This document shows, piece after piece, positions 8,817-18,877 of a stretch of DNA of 64,000 nucleotides (the stretch's first letter is position 1; every line of letters starts with the position of its first letter). Position numbers and translations under genes: made by a program. Source of the stretch: CAVORD01 sp963698535 (GTDB taxonomy: Bacteria; Bacteroidota; Bacteroidia; Bacteroidales; VadinHA17); assembly GCA_963698535.1 (NCBI GenBank), contig CAVORD010000001.1, forward strand, positions 682,001 to 746,000, in the 5' to 3' direction. The notes under the pieces are model-generated. The model did no database searches and was not told the origin of the DNA. It was given only the letters and a program-made list of their open reading frames with translations.

Positions 8817-11800
8817 ATGAGCATTATAAATAAGGTACTGGGAGTATTCCTTGGTAATAAGTATGAGAGAGACTTGAAGGAGATATCACCTTATGTCGAA
8901 AAGATCAAGGCGGAATACACCAAAATAGAGGGTATTAGTAATGATGAGCTGCGATCACATTCGGCTCAGCTAAAAAAAGAGATAAAGGAATCTATTTCGG
9001 CGGAAGAGCAAAGTATAAAAGAACTGAGGTTACAAGCTGACAATGAGGAGGATGTTTATAAGAAAGAGGAGTTCTACAATAAGGTAGACGAGATCGAGAA
9101 GGCAATTGTAACCAAACTGGAGGATGTACTCGACGACCTCCTGCCAAGAGCATTTGCCATTGTAAAGGAGACAGCAAAACGATTCAAGGAGAACGAAAAT
9201 ATTGAGGTTACCGCTCTGCAATATGACAGAGATCTGGCTTCAACGAGGGATAGTATTGAGATCAAAGGAAACAAAGCGATATGGAGCAATAGCTGGATTG
9301 CAGGAGGTAGTGAGATAACATGGGACATGGTTCATTATGATGTCCAGCTTATTGGTGGAGTTGCACTGCATAAAGGGAAAATTGCTGAAATGGCTACAGG
9401 TGAGGGAAAGACTCTCGTTGCCACATTGCCTGTCTTTCTTAATGCACTGGCAGGCAGAGGTGTACATATTGTTACAGTAAACGATTATCTCTCACGACGT
9501 GATAGTGAATGGATGGGTCCTATGTATGAGTTTCACGGACTCACTGTCGATTGTATCGATAAGCATCAGCCCAATTCAGCCGCCAGGAGAAAAGCATACA
9601 ATTCCGATATTACATTTGGGACAAATAATGAATTCGGATTCGATTACCTGAGGGACAATATGGCAATTAACCCGGAGGATCTGGTTCAGAGGAAACATCA
9701 TTATGCCATTGTTGATGAGGTCGACTCTGTTCTTATCGACGATGCCAGGACACCTCTGATTATATCAGGTCCGACGGCACAGAGTGGTAATCAGCAGTTC
9801 GATGAGTACAAGGGTAAGGTGGAAACACTTGTTTCAGCCCAGAAGAAACTGGTTACTCAGATACTTGCAGATGCTAAAAAGCTGATTAATGAAGGAGATA
9901 CTGAAAAAGGCGGACTGCTTTTGCTTAGAGCATATAAAGGCTTGCCAAAAAATAATGCGCTGATAAAATTCCTGAGTGAAGAGGGTAATAAGTCGCTGCT
10001 GCTGAAGACAGAGAATTTCTACATGCAGAATAATAACAAGGAGATGCCTAAGGTTACCTCCGAACTCTTCTTCGTTATAGAAGAAAAGAATAACTCTATT
10101 GAACTTACTGAAAAAGGTATCGATCTCATTTCCAGCAGTGTTGAAGATACATCCTTCTTTATCCTTCCTGATGTTGGCTCAGAAATTGCAGAGATCGAAA
10201 AAAACATGAAAGACGAAAAGGCAAAACTCAAAGCAAAGGATGAACTCCTTCAGGATTTTGCCGTTAAGTCCGAAAGAGTACATACCATGTCCCAGCTGCT
10301 TAAAGCCTACACTCTCTTTGAGCCAGATGTTGAGTATGTTGTAATGGACAATAAGGTTAAGATCGTCGACGAGCAAACAGGCCGTATTCTGGAAGGAAGG
10401 CGCTACTCCGACGGATTGCATCAGGCAATAGAAGCCAAGGAAAATGTTAAGGTTGAAGCTGCTACACAGACTTATGCCACCATTACTCTGCAAAACTATT
10501 TCAGAATGTATCACAAACTTGCGGGTATGACAGGTACAGCTGAAACTGAAGCAGGTGAATTATGGGATATCTATAAGCTTGATGTTGTTGTTATTCCAAC
10601 TAACAAACCGATAGTAAGGGATGACAGGGAAGATCTGGTTTACAAAACAAAAAGGGAGAAGTACAATGCCGTAATAGATGAAATACTGGATATGAACAGG
10701 CAGGGAAGACCTGTGCTGGTTGGTACTACATCAGTTGAGATATCTGAACTTTTAAGCAGGATGCTTAAAATGAAGGGGGTAAGGCACAATGTACTTAATG
10801 CCAAACTTCACCAGAGGGAAGCCGATATTGTTGCTGAGGCAGGGAAAAGAGGTATGGTAACCATTGCAACCAACATGGCAGGTAGGGGTACCGACATCAA
10901 ACTCTCCAGTGAAGTTAAGGAAGCAGGTGGACTGGCAATAATTGGTACAGAAAGACATGAATCCAGAAGGGTTGACAGGCAGCTGAGAGGTAGATCAGGC
11001 CGTCAGGGTGATCCGGGCTCATCACAATTCTTTGTCTCACTCGAAGATGATCTGATGAGATTGTTCGGCTCGGAGAGAATTGCCGGTATAATGGACCGTC
11101 TTGGTCTTAAGGACGGTGAGATGATCCAGCACTCGATGATCACAAAATCTATTGAGAGAGCTCAGAAAAAAGTAGAGGAGAACAACTTTGGTATCAGAAA
11201 GAGACTGCTTGAATATGATGATGTTATGAACTCCCAGAGGGAGGTGATCTATTCAAAACGTAAGCACGCACTTCTTGGTGAGAGACTATCGGTAGATATT
11301 GCCAATATGATGATCGATGTTACTGAAAGCCTCACACAGAGTTATCATGATGAGGGTGATTTTGAGAATTTTCAGCTCGACCTTATACGCTCTTTCTCCA
11401 TTGACTCTCCGGTTGAGGAAAGTTACTTTGCCAAGAATAATGCCGCTGATGTTATCAGACAAGGTAATAGATAAGGTTCTGGAGACATATAAAAGAAAGG
11501 TCGCGGCTATATCATCACAGGCATACCCTGTCCTTAAGGATGTTTATGACCGGATGTCACACACTTACGATAACGTAGTTGTGCCTGTATCCGACGGAGC
11601 AAGGATTTTTCAGGTTACAACCAATCTGAAGAGTACCGTAGAAACAGAAGGACGCGATCTGGTAAAGGCTTACGAGAAAACTGTTGTGCTGGCTACAATT
11701 GATGAATCCTGGAAAGAACACCTGCGGGAAATGGATGAACTTAAGCAGTCGGTACAGAATGCTTCCTATGAACAAAAAGACCCGTTACTGATTTATAAAT

Positions 11801-12126
11801 TCGAGTCGTTTGAGCTCTTTAAAAATGTGATAAACAAAGTTAACAAGGATGTGGTCAGTACTCTGATGAAAGGCTATATACCAACTCAGGATACCGATCA
11901 GGTAAAGGAGGCACAAAGAAAGAGACAGACTGATCTGAGCAGATATCGTGCCCAGAAGAATGAATTCTCATCTTATAATGATCCAACAGCCGGCGCTGCA
12001 AGAACTGAACCGGTAAGAGTGGAGAAGAAGGTAGGAAGAAATGATCCTTGTCCTTGCGGCAGTGGGAAAAAGTATAAGCATTGTCACGGTCAGGGCAGCG
12101 AAATGCCGGCACCACCGGCAAACTAG
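8817..12126 (+). CDS. secA: Preprotein translocase ATPase SecA, frame interrupted near the 3' end
   Basis: SecA drives export of unfolded proteins through SecYEG. The first 880 residues contain Walker A (ATGEGKT, residues 193-199), the DEVDSVLIDDAR box, the long insertion typical of Bacteroidota SecA, and motif VI (RQLRGRSGRQGD). The frame is lost near 11450-11456; deleting one base, probably the A at 11454, joins it to the remaining about 220 residues, which include the scaffold helix (ESWKEHLREMDEL) and a C-terminal zinc-binding end (CPCGSGKKYKHCH). SecA is essential, so this single-base shift is most likely a sequence error. The gene ends five bases from convergent dapA. Confidence 0.95.
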
Positions 12127-12131
12127 ATAGT

Positions 12132-13010
12132 CTACTTGAGAGCAGTCATTGCAGTGGTTATTTTTGCATGAAATGCCTTGCTAACCGGTACCAGCGGTAA
12201 ACGCAGATAGTTACCGCAAAGACCCATTTCTGTCATGATGGCTTTAACACCGGCAGGATTTCCATCCTCAAACAACAGGGGTATCATTTCCATGAAGCGA
12301 AAGTGGATCTCCCTTGCACTTTTCAAATTGCCCTTCAGGGTATGGTCGATCATCTCGCTCCACTCTGCAGGGTAAGCATTTGCCAGTACCGAAATAACAC
12401 CCGAGCCACCCATGGCTGTGATCATCATAGCCGTGGAATCATCACCTGATATGACCATGAAGTCATCTGGCTTGTCTCTGAGTATGCGTAGAATCTGGTT
12501 CATATCACCGGAAGCTTCCTTAACTGCGATAATATTGGAAAAATCCCTTGCAAGCTTTACACATGTTTCAGGCGAGATATTACTTGCTGTGCGGCTGGGA
12601 ACATTATATATGATCACAGGAACCGGACTGGTGGAAGCTATCATTTTATAGTGCTCGTACAGTCCCCTCTGATTGGGTTTGTTATAATATGGAGCGACCG
12701 ACAGAATTGCAGAAATACCGCTAAAATCAGTGCTGTTGATAAAATTTACGACCTCTGCTGTATTATTGCCTCCTATGCCAACAACCAAAGGCACTCTGTC
12801 GCCTATATAATCCGACATGTATGAGATAACAGCGTGTTTTTCCTCCTCAGAAAGAGTTGCTGATTCACCTGTTGTCCCCATTGAGACAATATAGTTTACA
12901 CCTCCTTTTATAAGGTGATCGGTAACTTTTCCCAGGGCATTGAAATCAATACTATGGTCTTTTTTAAATGGCGTTACAACTGCCACACCGGTGCCTTTAA
13001 ATTTCTTCAT
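12132..13010 (-). CDS. dapA: 4-hydroxy-tetrahydrodipicolinate synthase
   Basis: DapA condenses pyruvate with aspartate semialdehyde, the first step committed to lysine and diaminopimelate. The 292-residue TIM barrel begins with GTGVAVVTPF, has the motif GTTGESATLSEEE, the catalytic Tyr in YNVPSRT and the Schiff-base Lys in IIAVKEASGD. It lies 14 bases after the DUF6913 gene on the same strand, so the two probably share a transcript. Confidence 0.96.
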   Translation of the reverse strand: MKKFKGTGVAVVTPFKKDHSIDFNALGKVTDHLIKGGVNYIVSMGTTGESATLSEEEKHAVISYMSDYIGDRVPLVVGIGGNNTAEVVNFINSTDFSGISAILSVAPYYNKPNQRGLYEHYKMIASTSPVPVIIYNVPSRTASNISPETCVKLARDFSNIIAVKEASGDMNQILRILRDKPDDFMVISGDDSTAMMITAMGGSGVISVLANAYPAEWSEMIDHTLKGNLKSAREIHFRFMEMIPLLFEDGNPAGVKAIMTEMGLCGNYLRLPLVPVSKAFHAKITTAMTALK

Positions 13011-13024
13011 CTCTTCTTACGCAG

Positions 13025-13577
13025 TTATCCTTTGTTTATCATTTCCAGGTACAGAACTACCTGTTCCAGCCTGTATGTCAAATCTTTACTCTTATCTGTT
13101 TCAATAACGAGATCGAATATATCCTGATTTTCGTTGCAGTTATATACACCAACCTTAAATTCAGCCTGCGAAAGGGTTGAAATATATAGTAAGCGGAAAG
13201 AATGTGCTCTTATTAAGATCGATCAATATATTAAATGGTTTGTTAATAAAGGAGATAGTCTCCATTCTATCAGGAATATAGAAGTAATTCAGGTCGTTGC
13301 GCTTCAGGCATGTCAGGTAACGGACAGCAGTATAACGATCGGGGAGGACCTTACCCGGAAAATAGCCCAATATCTCAACGCCTATGTCCCGATCTGCCAT
13401 CTTCTGCTGGAAATCTGAAATAACTAAAAAATCCTCAGAACTGGACGCATCCCATACTATTCCGATCTTTTTTGCATTGTTTATATTGCAAAATGACTTA
13501 CGTCTGCGAACCCTCTTTGCTTTGCTTCGGAGGATATTACGTCCGGCTGCTAGTCTTATATTCCTGAACAATTCCAT
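13025..13577 (-). CDS. DUF6913 family protein, frame interrupted
   Basis: A small conserved Bacteroidota protein of unknown function. The first frame gives a basic N-terminus (ILRSKAKRVRRRKSF) followed by an alpha/beta region ending in FINKPFNILIDLNKS; it stops early at 13161. Shifting one base near 13188-13192 continues with YISTLSQAEFKVGVYN and RLEQVVLYLEMINKG to a stop at 13025, giving about 183 residues, close to the family length. The family sits next to dapA in other Bacteroidota, as it does here. The shift matches the single-base insertions seen in neighbouring genes. Function unknown. Confidence 0.75.
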
Positions 13578-13611
13578 AATACAAACCTACATCATATTTT
13601 AAAAATATCTA

Positions 13612-15627
13612 TTACCCCTTGTCACCGAAGCCTGTTTTTTGCAGAAATTCCTCTTCGCTGATGATCTCAATCCCGAATTGTCTTGCTTTATCTCTCTTTG
13701 AAGGTCCCATATTTTCACCTGCAACAATCAGAGTTGTTGACTTGTTTACCGATCCGGTTAGCTTTCCGCCATTCATTCTTATTGTATTCTCATACCATTC
13801 CCTGTTATGATAAGAAAACTTCCCTGAGACGACTACTATCTCACCGGTGAGTATTCCATCACCATATTGTTCTGCCTCGGCAGATGTAAAGTTCAAGCCC
13901 TCTTTTTTCAATCTCTCTATCAACTCCCTGTTTTTAGGGTTGGAAAAGTAGTTGGTCAGGCTTTCAGCAATCCTGGGGCCAATCTCATGAATATCAGTGA
14001 TCGACTGCAGATCGGCCTCCATAAGAGTGTCAATGTTACCGAAATGGATCGCCAGCGTCCGCGCCACTGTCTCACCTACGTGCCTTATTCCAAGTCCAAA
14101 AAGGACTTTCTCAAATGGTGTCTCCTTGGAATTCCCGATGGCAGCAATAATATTTGCAGCAGTCTTCTCTTTAACTCTGTCAAGCTCCAGCAACGACTCC
14201 ATTGTCAGGGAATAAAGATCAGCCGCATTCATCGCCTTCTTGCTTTTAAAGAGCATGTCAATGGTTTCTTCCCCTAATCCGTCGATATTCATCGCTTTTC
14301 TGGAAATAAAATGCTCCAGTTTACCCTTGATCTGCGGCGGGCATCCCTCTTCATTGGGACAGTAGTGGTTTGCTTCACCCTCATTCCTAATGAGCTTACT
14401 TCTGCATTCCGGGCAATATTCCGGAAATTGTACTGCAGATTGCAGCATTCCTCTTTTTGATTTATCTACGCCCGTTATCTTTGGTATAATCTCGCCACCC
14501 TTCTCAACAGATACCGTATCTCCAAGGTGCAGGTCCAGTAGTGCTATCTGATCAGCATTATGCAAACTAGCCCTTTTTACTGTTGTTCCTGCGAGCTTCA
14601 CAGGTTCGAGATTTGCCACCGGTGTCACCGAACCGGTTCTTCCAACCTGAAAATCAACTGAGATGAGCCTGGTGTAGGCCTCCTCAGCCTTAAATTTGTA
14701 GGCCACAGCCCATCGGGGCGATTTAGCGGTATTGCCAAGGCGTGACTGCTGTGCAAGGGAGTTGACCTTAATTACAATACCATCCGTCTCATATGGAAGT
14801 GTAGCTCTATTCTTGTCCCAGTATTCAATATATTCAGTTATCTCCTCTCTTGCAGTACATAGCTTCATCGTATCGGGAATCCTGAATCCCCACCTTCTGG
14901 CGTATTCAAGATTCTCAAGATGAGTATCTGCCGGAAGCTGCTCACTAACAACATAATAGAGGAAACATTCCAGCGGTCGCTTTGCCACAATTGAACTGTC
15001 GAGGGTCTTAAGTGTACCGGCGGCACTGTTCCTCGGATTAGCAAAGAGCTGCTCACCGGCTTCAATGCGCTCCCTGTTCATCTGCATGAATCCTTCAACG
15101 GGAATATATATTTCACCCCTGATAATAAAACTCGATGGCATTCCCTCTCCTGAAACGGCCGTTGGGATGCTTTTTATGGTTTTTACATTTTTTGTAACAT
15201 CATCACCCTTTGACCCGTCGCCCCTCGTCAAAGCCCTTACCAACACACCGTTTTCATAATGCAGTGATACCGATGCCCCGTCGAATTTCAATTCGCAGAC
15301 AAATCCGGTACGACCGGTAACCTTTTCCACACGATCAATAAAATCATAAAGCTCCTCCCTCGAATAGGTATTTGATAGCGACAGCATAGGAATCGAGTGG
15401 GGATGCTGGACGAACGAGCCTAGTATATCATTGCCTATCTTAAATGTAGGTGAGTCCGCGGTCAAAAATTGCGGGTACTTCTTTTCAAGGCTTTCGAGCT
15501 CTGCCATCATCAGGTCATACTCGTAATCACTTATCACAGGAGAATTATCCTTGTAATAATAATTGTTATGCCTCTCTAACTCACTTCTTAGAAAATCTAT
15601 CCGTTTCTTAATATCGGAATCCTGCAT
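13612..15627 (-). CDS. ligA: NAD-dependent DNA ligase
   Basis: LigA seals nicks during replication and repair using NAD+. Of 671 residues (normal), the adenylation domain holds the nucleophile in CELKFDGAS (Lys 114); then come the OB fold, a four-Cys zinc finger (CPEC, later CPNEEGCPP), helix-hairpin-helix repeats and a C-terminal BRCT domain (ILTGEIVVVSGKFS). The N-terminal Ia domain has the Tyr pair of YYYKDNSPVISDYEYD that binds NMN. It begins four bases after the CDF transporter gene, suggesting cotranscription. Confidence 0.97.
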   Translation of the reverse strand: MQDSDIKKRIDFLRSELERHNNYYYKDNSPVISDYEYDLMMAELESLEKKYPQFLTADSPTFKIGNDILGSFVQHPHSIPMLSLSNTYSREELYDFIDRVEKVTGRTGFVCELKFDGASVSLHYENGVLVRALTRGDGSKGDDVTKNVKTIKSIPTAVSGEGMPSSFIIRGEIYIPVEGFMQMNRERIEAGEQLFANPRNSAAGTLKTLDSSIVAKRPLECFLYYVVSEQLPADTHLENLEYARRWGFRIPDTMKLCTAREEITEYIEYWDKNRATLPYETDGIVIKVNSLAQQSRLGNTAKSPRWAVAYKFKAEEAYTRLISVDFQVGRTGSVTPVANLEPVKLAGTTVKRASLHNADQIALLDLHLGDTVSVEKGGEIIPKITGVDKSKRGMLQSAVQFPEYCPECRSKLIRNEGEANHYCPNEEGCPPQIKGKLEHFISRKAMNIDGLGEETIDMLFKSKKAMNAADLYSLTMESLLELDRVKEKTAANIIAAIGNSKETPFEKVLFGLGIRHVGETVARTLAIHFGNIDTLMEADLQSITDIHEIGPRIAESLTNYFSNPKNRELIERLKKEGLNFTSAEAEQYGDGILTGEIVVVSGKFSYHNREWYENTIRMNGGKLTGSVNKSTTLIVAGENMGPSKRDKARQFGIEIISEEEFLQKTGFGDKG

Positions 15628-15631
15628 GCCT

Positions 15632-16507
15632 CTACTTTAAAGGTTCACAATGAATTGTTGCTTCCACATCGAGTTCCTCCCTGATTCTTTTCTCAACCGC
15701 ATCGACCAGGATATGTGTCTGTTCAATCTTCATACTGCCCGGGAATCGCATATGGAAAGTAACCTCAGCATGTCCTTGATAATTATGATAGTGGAAATGG
15801 TGGGTATCACTCTGTTCTCCGGCAATCTCATACACAATGGTATTGATCCTCTCTTTTAATTCCGAACTCGCCTCTTCCCCAAGAAAAGTATTGATTGCCT
15901 CTTTAAGCAGCGAAAAGGCTACCTGCGCAATAAGCAATGCTACAATAAAAGCAAGGAGTGAATCGATCCACCATATTTTTCTTGCAAGAAATATCCCTAT
16001 TAAGATTACCAGCGAGGAAATTGCATCGCTCCTGTGGTGCCACCCGTCAGCACGCAAGGTAGAAGAGTTATGCCTCTTTGCCATCATAAAAGCATAGGTT
16101 GCCAAACCCTCCTTCACCAGCACCGATATAACTGTAACAACAATTGCAACCGTTCCATAGTGTGGTGTTTGCTTATCCCTGAATTTTTCAAATGCATCTG
16201 TACAAAACGACCATGCTACGATAAAGAGGAGGACAGCTATAAGAATGGTGGCAATAATTTCAAATCGGCCATGACCAAACGGATGATCCTTATCGGCAGG
16301 CTTTGAAGAGATCCTGGCACTTACAATAACGATAATGCTGCTTAGTGAATCGGAAAGGGTATGCCACGCATCTGCTATGATAGCCACTGAACCTGATGTT
16401 ACCCCTGCCCAGTATTTAAGAACAAAAAGTAAGGTATTCACAACTACAGAAATCCATCCCTGTAATCCTGTTGCTTTTCTTTTGGCCTCCTGTGAATATG
16501 AACTCAT
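15632..16507 (-). CDS. Cation diffusion facilitator (Zn2+/Mn2+/Fe2+ efflux) transporter
   Basis: A 291-residue CDF antiporter in the inner membrane that expels divalent metal in exchange for protons. Two metal-site motifs are visible: ADAWHTLSDSLSS in TM2 and ADGWHHRSDAISS in TM5 (H/D-x3-D pattern). The last 80 residues form the cytoplasmic ferredoxin-like domain and include HHFHYHNYQGHAEVTFH, likely metal ligands. The His/Asp site composition is of the zinc type, but specificity is inferred. It precedes ligA by four bases. Confidence 0.92.
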   Translation of the reverse strand: MSSYSQEAKRKATGLQGWISVVVNTLLFVLKYWAGVTSGSVAIIADAWHTLSDSLSSIIVIVSARISSKPADKDHPFGHGRFEIIATILIAVLLFIVAWSFCTDAFEKFRDKQTPHYGTVAIVVTVISVLVKEGLATYAFMMAKRHNSSTLRADGWHHRSDAISSLVILIGIFLARKIWWIDSLLAFIVALLIAQVAFSLLKEAINTFLGEEASSELKERINTIVYEIAGEQSDTHHFHYHNYQGHAEVTFHMRFPGSMKIEQTHILVDAVEKRIREELDVEATIHCEPLK

Positions 16508-16656
16508 CTAAAAATTGTATTAAGCAATCCGGCAAGTAAATTATAATACCATTATATACAATCACTTATCACCTGCAGGGGTAAAATAAATTTTATTTTA
16601 AAGCTACAATTTATAATAATAGTTCAAACAGATGAGCTGCTGATTTTTCAATTGCA

Positions 16657-17217
16657 TTAGCCCTTCTCGGAGAAGACCTGGGCCTCATATACATAGATAT
16701 CTGCAGTGTGCCATCCGCACCATCCTATATTGGCCTTATCTCTGGATGTATGACCCAGAAATTCCTCTCTGTTCCAGCCCATTTTAACCGCTACCTGAGG
16801 AAGCAGTGTTCCCGATCTGTCGCCCTTTTTTATGTAAAGACCGTGCTTACCTATGATTATACCTTCCGCCGAATCTATCTTCTCCATCGGGCCTATTACG
16901 GAGATCTCTATCTCGATATCGTCAATTTCATCTGAAGTAACCGGCTCAAAGCGGTTGTCGAAGATTGCTGCATTTAAAGTCATCTCCCGTACCAGCTTGT
17001 ACAATGGTTCGGAGGAAGTGAATCTACCTAAGCAGCCCCTTAGTTTTCCGCCAGAAGTGAGGGTAACAAAAATCCCCAGATTCAGATTCAAACCACCTTT
17101 CTTATATCCAGGATCAACCTCTGGTTGTCTTTCTCCTTTCATAATCGCAGTCAGAGTTTCCCTGGCAATCATTAACAGGTTCTTCTGCTCTGCACTCGTA
17201 AGGTTCAGCTTACTCAT
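16657..17217 (-). CDS. amrA: AMMECR1-domain protein (AmmeMemoRadiSam system protein A)
   Basis: A 186-residue protein with the AMMECR1 fold. The signature LRGCLGRF near residue 59 and the later segments ISVIGPMEKI and GLYIKKGDRSGTLLPQVA are typical. Its start overlaps the end of the MEMO1-family gene by eight bases, so the two are translated together. The family is found in archaea, bacteria and eukaryotes; its biochemical role is unresolved. In many bacteria a radical-SAM protein completes a three-gene set, but none is within this window. Confidence 0.93.
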   Translation of the reverse strand: MSKLNLTSAEQKNLLMIARETLTAIMKGERQPEVDPGYKKGGLNLNLGIFVTLTSGGKLRGCLGRFTSSEPLYKLVREMTLNAAIFDNRFEPVTSDEIDDIEIEISVIGPMEKIDSAEGIIIGKHGLYIKKGDRSGTLLPQVAVKMGWNREEFLGHTSRDKANIGWCGWHTADIYVYEAQVFSEKG

Positions 17218-18094
17218 GGGCGCTATTTATTTCCGGTAATTCTGAAACAAAACCATGGTAGCCCACAACTCTGTTCAGGTCTCCTGCACCCGAATCGCCC
17301 GAATTGGAATAACCGGAATGGGAAAGGCTGACCCCTGAGTTTTCTGACAGGAGATAGAGGTATACGAGTCCGGCACTCCAGCCACACATTCTGGTAACCA
17401 GTCCGGGTATATTTAACCCAGGAGTGGATATATATTTATAAAACGAATCAGGATCTCTTTTAAGAAATTCCTGCTTCGTCAATTCATCTGCCTTTTTGGC
17501 ATTTTCGTAATCAGGATAGTGAGAAAAATCGGAACTGAAAACAAAGAGATTTCTGGCATTAAAATAAGCATTCAGCTTTGAGGCGATCTCTCTGCATTCA
17601 CTTTTTCCAACCCGACCTAAAATCAGAGGTATCAAACTGAATCCAGGCGCCAGCCTGTTTGAAATGAACGGCAGCTGGACTTCGATTGAATGTTCATCAT
17701 AATGCGGGTCGTCAAAAATGCTGATTATTGAGTTACCATCTGTAAGAGAGGCTGTTATCGTCTCATTGATCTTAATACTCCCGCCAGGGATCAGGTAGCT
17801 GCCACCTGAATATACTGAAGCCCCCGCAAAAGAGTGAGTGTGACTCGATGCTACAACGAATACATTATCATATTCAGCTCCCTTTCTGATCTTCGAAAAA
17901 ACGGAGGCAGCGGTTAAGCCGGAGTAAATATAGCCTGCATGCGGAGAGAGCAATGCCTGAACCCTTTTATGCGAAGGCTCCTCACTGGCTTTAACAAAAA
18001 GTGACTCTACCTCCCTCATTAATTCAGCATACTCTCCGGGATAGAATCTTCCGGCTACAGCAGGAGTGCGATCATTTTTGTTGTTGCTCTTCAA
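17210..18094 (-). CDS. amrB: MEMO1-family protein (AmmeMemoRadiSam system protein B)
   Basis: A 294-residue protein related to MEMO1 and extradiol dioxygenases. Visible family segments are AGRFYPGEYAELMREV at the N-terminus, LSPHAGYIYSGLTAASVF, VASSHTHSFAGASVY, DEHSIEVQLPFI and SSDFSHYPDY; His residues in these segments correspond to the metal-binding pocket of dioxygenase relatives, though MEMO1 itself has been reported as a metal-binding redox protein. It overlaps the AMMECR1 gene by eight bases. Function in bacteria is not known. Confidence 0.93.
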   Translation of the reverse strand: MKSNNKNDRTPAVAGRFYPGEYAELMREVESLFVKASEEPSHKRVQALLSPHAGYIYSGLTAASVFSKIRKGAEYDNVFVVASSHTHSFAGASVYSGGSYLIPGGSIKINETITASLTDGNSIISIFDDPHYDEHSIEVQLPFISNRLAPGFSLIPLILGRVGKSECREIASKLNAYFNARNLFVFSSDFSHYPDYENAKKADELTKQEFLKRDPDSFYKYISTPGLNIPGLVTRMCGWSAGLVYLYLLSENSGVSLSHSGYSNSGDSGAGDLNRVVGYHGFVSELPEINSAHE

Positions 18095-18198
18095 TAAATT
18101 ATAGCTACGAGTTTTAATCCGGATTATTCCGGTAAAAGGTGTAAGATAAAAAAGGTAAGAACTGCTATTATATATTATAGATCTTATAAGGTCTTTGA

Positions 18199-18659
18199 TC
18201 AGATAAGGATCATATTTTCCCTGAGGATTTTCCCCTCCTTGTCGGTACCATATATCTTTATCCCAACGCTTAGGGTGGCAGATCCAAGCATTTCTGCAAA
18301 TGGTGACAGAACCTCTTCAAGATCGTCCTTCTCCATATCCTCAAATTCCTCGTATCCCAAAGTAGAGATGTACAATAAGAAGGAACTCACTTATTCTCTA
18401 TCTGACAAAGAGCCTTTGCGATCTTTGCGATCCATATGGATGAAGCGGTATTAAAATATTCAAGATTGAGCCGAAGGTTTGTTGTTGCTGCAGGACTCTT
18501 TACATATTTTAATACCCACTTATAAATGGGATCAAACAGGGAAAAAGCATTTACGGGTATGGAACGGCCGGATATAATGAGATCTCCTGTAACAGGATTG
18601 AAATCAACAGCCGGCATTTTATTGGTCTCATCAATAATAAGATTTTTAAGATCACCCAT
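18199..18659 (-). CDS. SiaC/DUF1987 family protein, apparently frame interrupted
   Basis: The first 90 residues clearly belong to the SiaC/DUF1987 family (FNPVTGDLIISGRSIPVNAF, then LRLNLEYFNTASS), which in other bacteria is a phospho-switch substrate of the SiaB kinase in a stress or biofilm pathway. This frame stops at 18387. A second frame, opening with GTG that overlaps the stop (GTGA), gives 63 residues including LGYEEFEDMEKDDLEEVL and ending VGIKIYGTDKEGK. Restoring one base at about 18388 fuses both into a 153-residue protein. A frame error is more likely than a coupled second gene, but both are possible. No siaA/siaB/siaD neighbours are present. Confidence 0.7.
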
Positions 18660-18848
18660 ATTTCACATTTTTAACGGCCCGTTTCTGATAAAATATATAC
18701 TCTATAAATATAAATCTTCCAAATCACTTTTAAAACTCTCTTTATCAAAAAGATTGATACGATTGTCAAAAAAAAAGAGGGTTTAGCTATTTATCCTGAA
18801 ACATTTAGCCAAAATATAATCATCCTTTAACAAAACAGTGATAATGAT

Positions 18849-18856
18849 TATCTTTG
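18849..18856 (+). promoter_or_regulatory. Candidate -7 box for argS
   Basis: TATCTTTG matches TAnnTTTG and is 21 bases before the argS start codon. Confidence 0.55.
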
Positions 18857-18877
18857 CCAACTGAAAATTAAATCCAC

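Noticed and set aside
8817..12126. secA as a real pseudogene
   Set aside because: SecA is essential and both parts are fully conserved in sequence; only a one-base shift separates them.
13134..13418. Rightward open frame across the DUF6913 gene
   Set aside because: Antisense shadow; the leftward strand gives a family-like protein after one base is corrected.
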